Source: Saprospiraceae bacterium
GTDB lineage: Bacteria; Bacteroidota; Bacteroidia; Chitinophagales; Saprospiraceae
Reading direction: 5' to 3'
DNA length: 12,750 nucleotides
Assembly (NCBI GenBank): GCA_017995875.1
Contig: JAGOIB010000043.1
Coordinates: forward strand, 1,455 to 14,204
The notes beneath the pieces were generated by a model. It worked only from the letters and a program-made list of their open reading frames with translations, ran no database searches and had not been told where the DNA came from. Positions 6,367-12,750 of this stretch are shown here, piece after piece (position 1 is the first letter of the stretch; the number at the start of each line of letters is the position of its first letter). Both the position numbers and the translations under genes were made by a program.

Positions 6367-7929
6367 TCAATAAAAACTATAAATTGTAATAGGAGTTGTC
6401 TTGATTGCATCTATAACCTGAATCTCTTTAGAAGGGAATTCTAACACGAAGGTTTGGTTTCCATCCTCAGTTTTTGTGACCTTGGCTGTGATCGTGCCCG
6501 AAGCAGGCTTGATTTCAATATAACTAACCAGATCTCCAGTCACTGCCTGGAACTCGGATATAGATTCTGCAGAAATTGAAAACTCTGCAGTCCCGGTAGC
6601 ATCCCATCCCCCTGCACTCGCTTCAAGTTTTATTCCCCCCAACAGCTTAATCCCCCATTTTCCCTGGAAGTTATCAACATGCCAGGATGGATCTGCCTGT
6701 GATGAGTCCTGGACAATATTCATGGCAAATGTAATAGGGACATCTACACCCATATAGACCTCCGAGCAAACGCTTACTATCCCAAAGTCAAATGATTTGG
6801 TGAAATAAGGATGGTATATCCTTCCTGTAGCCTGGTATATGCCTTCAATAGCAACTTCAAATTTGTAGGAAGTATCCGGGTCATTATATCTTTCAACAAT
6901 TGATTTTTTAAACGCGAAATTGGAGGACTGTTCGGCAAAATCAAAGCTCACTCCATCGCCACAATCATGCTGTGGTGTGGCGTTTTCATCTCCGGGATTT
7001 GTTCTGAATTTACACACTGCCTTGAACAGATTGAAGAGTGCACCAATCCCCGCATTGAGGGGGAGTGTGGTTTGCACATTTGTGATGCGTCGCACTCCAG
7101 TCTTTGGTTTATATTCCGGATCGTCACCGGCGATATACTCTGCATAATTGTTGCTTAGTCCATGTGGCTCTGACATCGTGGACTCCTCCACTTCATATCC
7201 AGGTTTATTGGAACCATATGCATCTTGTTTCCAATCCGGAGTTCCTTCTGAAAAGCCTCCGGGATTGGGAATGGCACGTATAGTCACAGCAGACTGATCG
7301 ACTACGTTGAGGGTCTGTCCTGCTTTAGCAATTCGATCAGGACTATCCGGATCTATCGCCCAAACATCTTTTACACCGTTGTTGATATCAAGGGTGCCTT
7401 TTACTATACATCCAGGTACACCCACTTTCGATGCCTGCACGGTGATGGTGCCATAGTGATTGCCCGGAGAGATGATGGTACCTAGTCCTTCCTGCACGTG
7501 CGTGCAACCTAATGTGGGAGTCAATATGGTCCATGTAATTTCGGAAGGTGAATTGACATCACCAAGATTGAGCAAAGCAACATCTGAAGTTTGGTCGGAG
7601 GATTGAATGAGATGTTCAGGCGAAAAGAACATTTCCCCAAATTCAACATCAACCATGACTTTATCCGATCCTTTTGCTTGCAGATTTGGCCCTGTCACGG
7701 TTACAGTATATTCAGTTGGGGAAGGAGGAAAGGCTTTTGGGTTTTTAATTTTAGCATCATCCAATCCTGTGGTAGGTGACCATAGATAACAACAGCCTTC
7801 GCATGGATCATTTGAACCTATCGTTACGCCGAGTTCACCACAGGTTGCTTTGTCAGGACCGGCCCATTGCTGTGCATTCAACAGCGAACCACTCATGAAA
7901 AGTATGACTATAAAATAACGCATATCCAT
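6367..7929 (-). CDS. Secreted protein, PKD-like N-terminal module plus large unknown C-terminal region
   Basis: This is a 520-residue exported protein. The start ATG directly abuts the stop of the upstream CARDB gene; a second Met two codons in (7923) also heads the same signal peptide (RYFIVILF core, cleavage near NAQQ). Residues 22-80 fit the PKD-like module frequent in Bacteroidota secreted proteins: AGPD at its start, a cysteine cluster C43-E-G-C46-C47, then YLWSPTTGL and YTVTVTG. Residues 95-185 may be another beta-sandwich. The remaining ~330 residues match nothing I recognise. They are beta-rich, with Gly/Ala-rich segments near 428-450, and the C-terminal ~60 residues look like an alternating strand-turn domain. 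No type IX sorting domain, lipobox or membrane helix is seen. Its position between the CARDB and DPNDI genes suggests joint function at the surface, which is inference. Confidence 0.87.
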   Translation of the reverse strand: MDMRYFIVILFMSGSLLNAQQWAGPDKATCGELGVTIGSNDPCEGCCYLWSPTTGLDDAKIKNPKAFPPSPTEYTVTVTGPNLQAKGSDKVMVDVEFGEMFFSPEHLIQSSDQTSDVALLNLGDVNSPSEITWTILTPTLGCTHVQEGLGTIISPGNHYGTITVQASKVGVPGCIVKGTLDINNGVKDVWAIDPDSPDRIAKAGQTLNVVDQSAVTIRAIPNPGGFSEGTPDWKQDAYGSNKPGYEVEESTMSEPHGLSNNYAEYIAGDDPEYKPKTGVRRITNVQTTLPLNAGIGALFNLFKAVCKFRTNPGDENATPQHDCGDGVSFDFAEQSSNFAFKKSIVERYNDPDTSYKFEVAIEGIYQATGRIYHPYFTKSFDFGIVSVCSEVYMGVDVPITFAMNIVQDSSQADPSWHVDNFQGKWGIKLLGGIKLEASAGGWDATGTAEFSISAESISEFQAVTGDLVSYIEIKPASGTITAKVTKTEDGNQTFVLEFPSKEIQVIDAIKTTPITIYSFY

Positions 7930-10900
7930 TTATTTGTCATAAAAAATAGAAAAACCTTGTGTGCCAACGATTCGACCAAATACATAATAGGTGCGTCTTC
8001 CACCAGGGCGCAGAACTCCAGGAAAACCATCTGCATCCTCAGATGGTAATATTAGCTGGGCGTGCCCGATGCCATTGTAATAATCACTCAGACTATAATA
8101 GACAGGGTTATCATAGTTTGGTGTATTGACACGCACCATGCGATCGATGGCATCGGCATCGCCGCGGTTTTCAATATCGATCTTGATCTGAAAGATGGTA
8201 TTGAACCTTGGATTGTAAGCTTTAGGATTGAAGTCCCAATTGACCTGCAAATCAGCTCCGCCTCCCTCAATGATCTCAAATCCACTCCGATAACTTGCCA
8301 TCCATATAGATTCCCGTAGGCATTGAAAATGATAGACGCCCAGGGGCTGCCCATCCAGATTGAATCGCGCTACGACCCTTGTGCCATCCCCACTCATAAA
8401 AAATGTATCAGCCACAATTTCGTGATAGTTCAATGTATCATCCAGGACGAGCTTGACTGTAACAATGGAATCCAATTCAGAACCGATGGCTACAATGGTA
8501 GTATACCCTTTATTTCCACCCTGACGCGGAGCAATATCTAAAATCTCCATTCGAATGATCCGGGCCAGCAATGAAATGGATTGAGGCAAATTTGTCCCCG
8601 GAGTGAATCCCTTGACCAGTATGTAATAGTAACCTGGCTCTGCATCAGGAATGACAAGTTTTTGATTTGGAGAAAATGGAGTACTATAGGCCAAATCATG
8701 GTCCGCCTCAGTAGGAACAGCACCGTATTTAATATAGAGCTGATTGATACCTGCCAGTGTATCACTAGTCAGTGAAACAAGAATATTTAAACCGGCTTTG
8801 GTTGACGGGACTTCAAGTTTATAATAAAGATTGACAGCAGCTGGCAATTGGGTTTCTTTGACTACGCCGAGGTAGATTTCTTCTATGTCCACGTTTGTAA
8901 GATCATACGAATACCCATCATTGTTACTTTCATTCGATTCAGGAATATTGTTCCTGGCATCTGTCCGTATAAATGTGTGGTAATCTGCATTGGTAATGTT
9001 ATTGTACGTTGTGGGCACATTCCTGGTGATGGTGCTTCCTGTCGAAAGAGAAACAGTTCCATCCCAAATACCAATGACCTCATCTGTAACATTCCAAATG
9101 GTATCTGTCGAGAGATAAATGATCTCACGCATATGCCCACTTGCAGGATTGGTTCCTACATTGCTTGTCTGCCACGAAATATTGGCAGTGCCGCCGGCAA
9201 GTATACTATCGGGAACAAGTATATTGCCTACGACCAGGTCAGCAGGTGGAGGTGGTGTGGCAATGATGGAAGAGATCAAAATATTATTGCCTTCATTAGT
9301 ATATTCATACACATTGTTCCCGTGATCCACGGAATACAGGATGAAATAATTGCCACTATAATTTGCAGGAACGAAAACAGAAATAGTGTCCAACTGATCC
9401 ATACCGGGGCCAAGTGAAGTGTGGTTGATACTTGCCAGCGTGAGATCTCCCTGCTCAATGACATTGTTTACACTGACGATAAGTCTGTCTGTCCTCGATC
9501 CGGCATTACCCGAACCTTCATTTGTAACTTTCGTGATAATATCAAAATATTGTCCTGAAACTACTTCAACAGGACTTGTATATTCACTTGGTTGAAGGTC
9601 AGGATATAAGGCAAGTTTGACATGAATACGTTTGGCAGTACTACCGACACGAGGGGTATTGACATTATTACCTCTGAACAGATCATTATTGATGTCCATT
9701 GCGTCTGTTTCAATAAAGAGATAATAATCGCCTGTGATACCATGAGGTATCTGTAGCAATACAACTGCAGATTTTGTTCCAGTTGCTGCAATACTGCCCC
9801 CGGTGTAAGCAAGCGTGCCAACCTGCATGTCATTGGCTTCCTGGAATATACTGTCTTCAGAGAAATAAATATGTTCTGTCCATGAATTAAAATAAGTGGG
9901 GCTGTTACTAAGGTTCGTGATGGTATAAGGGATATTTAACATTTGGCCCGAAGTCAGTGTGTCCGGAACAGAAGTGATTTCAGTCAGTTTGAGATCTACT
10001 TGTGGATAGGCCAACAGGACGAATGGATCACTTCGCAAAATGTTGTTAGCCTCGCCGCTGCCCTCATATATTTTTTGAGTTGCATCACTGATGACATAGA
10101 GATAGTATTGATTAGGATTTTGGCTTATGGCGGTTTGGATAGGAAGCGTATAGGTTATAGACTGATTGGTATCAAGTAAGGATGTCACCTGTATCCCAAG
10201 GGGTGTTGCTGTCGCCCTGTTCCATGTTGATGAAAAGGAAATAAACAGACTATCTTTTACAGTTTGCGTCATGATTACATCCCCAATATTGGTCAGGGTA
10301 TAGGCAATCGAAAAAGGAACTCCCGCAATGACTGTATCCGGCACCTGGCATGATGATCCTGTAAGGTCCGAATGGGGTGCTTCAAACAAAGTGATCGGAG
10401 AAGCCAATGTATTGTTGTTTTCATTGGATTCATATATGGCTTCTGAAGCATCTGAGTGACACAATAAATACTTAACGCCGAAAACATCATTGGGCAGGGT
10501 AAGCGCAACCGTACTGGAAATCGTATCCTGAATTCCAATGGTCACGTTGGATAGTGTTCTGGCTTGGAGAAGGATATCCGTCATAGTAGACAGTACAGGA
10601 TCTGCTGACAGATAATATCGGTTGATCAGATTGCCATTGAAATATCCTGGTCCGGGGTTTATGATTTCTGCACGTGTACTAATTATCTGACCGGACATTG
10701 CATTTGCAGAATGAAGCAGAGAATCTGGTTTTATATCCGGTCTTATAATAGTGAAAGGGTCAGATCGAAGGATATTGTTACCCTCGAAAGCAAATTCATT
10801 GATTTTGTTATTATAGTCGGATACGACATAGAGGTAGTAGACTCCGGCATAATTGCCAGTTAATTTGATATTGACACTCTTTTGATTGAAATCACCGGGC

Positions 10901-12750
10901 ATTAGTCCGGCGGAGTGGTACACATATCCGAGGTGAATAAGGAAATTAGTGTTGTACACCGGCGATTGTGAAAGATAGTAACGATCTGTCCATCCCTCCG
11001 TCGGAGATGATCCGCCGTTGTTGTGTATCTGATATGAAATTGAATTGGTTTGGTACAAACTAATAGTATCGGATGTAATCAAGCTATCCGGCACAAGATC
11101 AACCGGAGGAGTGAGCACGATTTCAAAAACATCACTGAGCGTCTGATTATTTCCTTCGGAAGCGAATTCAAACACATCATTAGTGAAGTCAGTATGCACC
11201 CTTATCTGGTAGTCACCAAAAATATTGGCGGGAATGGCTACCTGAAGTGAAGCCAGATAAATTGAATCAGGCTGAAGATGACCAACATGAGTGCGGGTCC
11301 CCAGTACCGTACTGGTACCATTGTTGTTATTGGCTGCAGGCACAAGCCAGATCTGATCCTTCCAGATATCATCTGTCGTGATACCATCTCCGGTATTACG
11401 CACTTCATAGGTTACATTGATGGCTTGACCGGAAAAGGTAATTGCAGGGGTGTTGATCTCTGTTACAAGAAGATCCGGAGGAGGACTTAGTGTGATGTTG
11501 ATCTGGGTGGCACTGTATGTAGTATTATTGTTGTCCGCCGTCTCTTTAACACCATTGTAATGATCAGTCTTTATGATGATGTAATACAATCCATTGGATC
11601 CCTGTGGAATGACCACATTCGCGCTATGTGTGTATGATTGATCTGGATTTAGTGTATTCAGGCTGGATACAGAGGACAACAAAGGGTCAAAACTATTATA
11701 TGTTGGATCCACGGAGAGGTAAATGTTCTCATACCATGTCCCCGGAAAGGTTGCACCAACACCTTGATTTTTTATTACCCATTCAATCCCGATGGTCTGT
11801 TCTGAATATGCTGTTGCCGGAATGATCATGGATTCCACAATCAGGTCCGGGAGATGTCTTACAGAAAAAACAGAGGTGTCTGATGCCAGTTCTTCATCAC
11901 AAAGGTTCAAAGCATGTACCTGCCATCTATAGGTCGTCCCGTATGTAAGCCCGGTAACGAGTTTATTGATAGTGGTCAATGCTGCATGTGTCGGTGTGAC
12001 CGGCTTACTTCCTGACAATGGCCAGACATACAGATTATATTTTACGGCGTCAGTCACCGGGGACCAGGAGAGGGAGACCTGGTTTTCCAGCCCGGTTGTA
12101 CCGTTTACCGGGATCAGATTACCTGGCTGTTGGCTGATCGGCGGATGGTTGGTAAAGGAATGTCCAATTGAATCATTTCCGGGATTGACATCATTGTTAT
12201 AATCGATTTCGAAAGACAAGTCGTACGTCTCAAATGCTGAAACATCAATGGTTTGATTGAAGGTATAGACCAGGCTATCTCCCGGTGGAACCTGCAGCGA
12301 TCCAATATTTTCCGTTGTGGTCTGTCCATCGAAAGTCATCATGACATCAAAGCCTGTCGCAACTGAACTTCCGAAGTTGACGAGCACCAGGTCCACTTCT
12401 TCATTACTTCCCAACCCACAGTCATCTAAAGGAGAAGCAACATGTGAAACTTTGACATCATGCATGACAGGCGTAAACTCATCAGCACCAATATCAGGAG
12501 GAGATGTGCGCGTGGCACCATTGATATCTGTTGTAATACCTGCGATGGTAAGACCTGTTCCATTCAATTGATATTGAGAAATCTCAGGTCCGGTCATACT
12601 TATATATAAAGGATCGAAAGCTTTGCTGTTTGCATTCGTGCTCGTCCCAGTTGCATAGGCGGCAAGGGTGGCATAATTCGTAGAATTTTGAATAGCTGTT
12701 ACAGCTCCCAGGGAAAAAATAGCATTGTAATTATGGATGGTGGGTAGTGT
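7930..12750 (-). CDS. Giant secreted CARDB-repeat protein, N-terminus outside window
   Basis: The frame is open to the window edge, so this is the last 1606 residues of a larger protein. The ATG at 12597 is internal: the 51 codons above it contain no stop and belong to the same fold. Counting from the edge, residues 1-92 are the end of a beta-helix (closing with DIGADEF). Residues ~95-201 are a CARDB-like sandwich and ~206-300 an FN3-like domain. Residues 302-1294 are eight CARDB repeats. Residues ~1296-1397 are PPC-like, ~1399-1496 TIG/IPT-like (APRQGGNKGY to GFEII) and ~1499-1606 a terminal sandwich with an LRPGG turn. The protein then stops, with no type IX sorting domain. CARDB domains are Ig-like folds linked to cell adhesion by sequence context. 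It is exported only if the unseen N-terminus carries a signal. It heads the visible operon, and its TAA abuts the next ATG. Confidence 0.93.
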   Translation of the reverse strand, partial: TLPTIHNYNAIFSLGAVTAIQNSTNYATLAAYATGTSTNANSKAFDPLYISMTGPEISQYQLNGTGLTIAGITTDINGATRTSPPDIGADEFTPVMHDVKVSHVASPLDDCGLGSNEEVDLVLVNFGSSVATGFDVMMTFDGQTTTENIGSLQVPPGDSLVYTFNQTIDVSAFETYDLSFEIDYNNDVNPGNDSIGHSFTNHPPISQQPGNLIPVNGTTGLENQVSLSWSPVTDAVKYNLYVWPLSGSKPVTPTHAALTTINKLVTGLTYGTTYRWQVHALNLCDEELASDTSVFSVRHLPDLIVESMIIPATAYSEQTIGIEWVIKNQGVGATFPGTWYENIYLSVDPTYNSFDPLLSSVSSLNTLNPDQSYTHSANVVIPQGSNGLYYIIIKTDHYNGVKETADNNNTTYSATQINITLSPPPDLLVTEINTPAITFSGQAINVTYEVRNTGDGITTDDIWKDQIWLVPAANNNNGTSTVLGTRTHVGHLQPDSIYLASLQVAIPANIFGDYQIRVHTDFTNDVFEFASEGNNQTLSDVFEIVLTPPVDLVPDSLITSDTISLYQTNSISYQIHNNGGSSPTEGWTDRYYLSQSPVYNTNFLIHLGYVYHSAGLMPGDFNQKSVNIKLTGNYAGVYYLYVVSDYNNKINEFAFEGNNILRSDPFTIIRPDIKPDSLLHSANAMSGQIISTRAEIINPGPGYFNGNLINRYYLSADPVLSTMTDILLQARTLSNVTIGIQDTISSTVALTLPNDVFGVKYLLCHSDASEAIYESNENNNTLASPITLFEAPHSDLTGSSCQVPDTVIAGVPFSIAYTLTNIGDVIMTQTVKDSLFISFSSTWNRATATPLGIQVTSLLDTNQSITYTLPIQTAISQNPNQYYLYVISDATQKIYEGSGEANNILRSDPFVLLAYPQVDLKLTEITSVPDTLTSGQMLNIPYTITNLSNSPTYFNSWTEHIYFSEDSIFQEANDMQVGTLAYTGGSIAATGTKSAVVLLQIPHGITGDYYLFIETDAMDINNDLFRGNNVNTPRVGSTAKRIHVKLALYPDLQPSEYTSPVEVVSGQYFDIITKVTNEGSGNAGSRTDRLIVSVNNVIEQGDLTLASINHTSLGPGMDQLDTISVFVPANYSGNYFILYSVDHGNNVYEYTNEGNNILISSIIATPPPPADLVVGNILVPDSILAGGTANISWQTSNVGTNPASGHMREIIYLSTDTIWNVTDEVIGIWDGTVSLSTGSTITRNVPTTYNNITNADYHTFIRTDARNNIPESNESNNDGYSYDLTNVDIEEIYLGVVKETQLPAAVNLYYKLEVPSTKAGLNILVSLTSDTLAGINQLYIKYGAVPTEADHDLAYSTPFSPNQKLVIPDAEPGYYYILVKGFTPGTNLPQSISLLARIIRMEILDIAPRQGGNKGYTTIVAIGSELDSIVTVKLVLDDTLNYHEIVADTFFMSGDGTRVVARFNLDGQPLGVYHFQCLRESIWMASYRSGFEIIEGGGADLQVNWDFNPKAYNPRFNTIFQIKIDIENRGDADAIDRMVRVNTPNYDNPVYYSLSDYYNGIGHAQLILPSEDADGFPGVLRPGGRRTYYVFGRIVGTQGFSIFYDK
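8869..11847 (-). repeat. Array of eight CARDB domain repeats, ~124 residues each
   Basis: Each unit begins with an aspartate in a D-L-x-V-like strand and ends with the signature [TSV]-D-x-x-x-x-[IV]-x-E-x-x-E-x-N-N. Unit starts on the minus strand are at 11847, 11475, 11100, 10737, 10368, 9996, 9600 and 9240, and the array ends near 8869. Unit lengths are 124, 125, 121, 123, 124, 132, 120 and 124 residues. Most junctions are a short Pro-rich linker. The repeats have diverged at the DNA level, so this is an old array, not a recent expansion. In unit 6 the signature is degenerate (D-I-N-N-D-L). Confidence 0.9.

Noticed and set aside
6363..6410. Longer start (6410) for the 272-residue secreted protein
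   Set aside because: It would overlap the upstream gene by 44 bases and place 16 residues in front of a clean signal peptide. The ATG at 6362 fits better.
8848..9417. Plus-strand open frame of 189 codons
   Set aside because: It lies opposite the CARDB repeats, has Ile/Cys-rich low-quality composition, no domain and no promoter. It is a shadow of the real gene.
12595..12597. ATG at 12597 as the start of the CARDB gene
   Set aside because: The frame stays open for 51 codons up to the window edge, and those codons continue the same beta-helix. There is no signal peptide after this Met.
2818..12750. Phage or toxin island
   Set aside because: No phage structural, integrase, toxin or immunity motif is visible. 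All recognised modules are surface or adhesive types.

Overview
The window comes from a member of the Bacteroidota, probably an uncultured Saprospiria- or Chitinophagia-like lineage. The support is: SprB-type and PKD-type modules typical of Bacteroidota surface proteins, TAnnTTTG promoter boxes close to start codons, A-rich leaders instead of strong Shine-Dalgarno sites, and an intergenic repeat type I associate with Bacteroidota genomes. All seven supported protein genes lie on the minus strand, so transcription runs from high to low coordinates. No tRNA, rRNA, CRISPR array, insertion sequence or phage gene was seen.

Positions 2818-12750 hold a tightly packed run of four secreted-protein genes. 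The first (7930-12750) enters from outside the window. It carries the end of a beta-helix, an FN3-like domain, eight CARDB repeats, and PPC-like, TIG-like and terminal beta-sandwich domains. Its stop codon abuts the start of a 520-residue secreted protein. Four bases after that gene comes a 272-residue secreted protein, whose stop overlaps (ATGA) the start of a 909-residue protein. The last protein has SprB/PKD-like modules, a DPNDI-type domain, an FN3-like domain and an unfinished beta-helix. From memory of the family, CARDB, TIG and DPNDI modules usually sit in one giant polypeptide. Here they are split over genes of one apparent operon, with two proteins of unknown function in between. The likely site of action is the cell surface or outside the cell. 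The role (adhesion, matrix or other) is not shown by the sequence.

Positions 1993-2559 encode a small, Ala-rich, helical lipoprotein with its own promoter-like box, strong codon bias and a clear intrinsic terminator, so it is probably abundant. Next comes a family 2 glycosyltransferase (1100-1882) of the DPM1/undecaprenyl-phosphate type.

Positions 897-1099 are intergenic. They hold two copies of a composite repeat: a 7-bp-period tandem stretch followed by a roughly 30-bp G/C-run element. The last gene (1-896) is rlmN, the 23S rRNA/tRNA adenine-C2 methyltransferase, whose C-terminal part runs off the window. The lower third is therefore ordinary chromosomal housekeeping, and the upper three quarters is a lineage-specific surface-protein locus.
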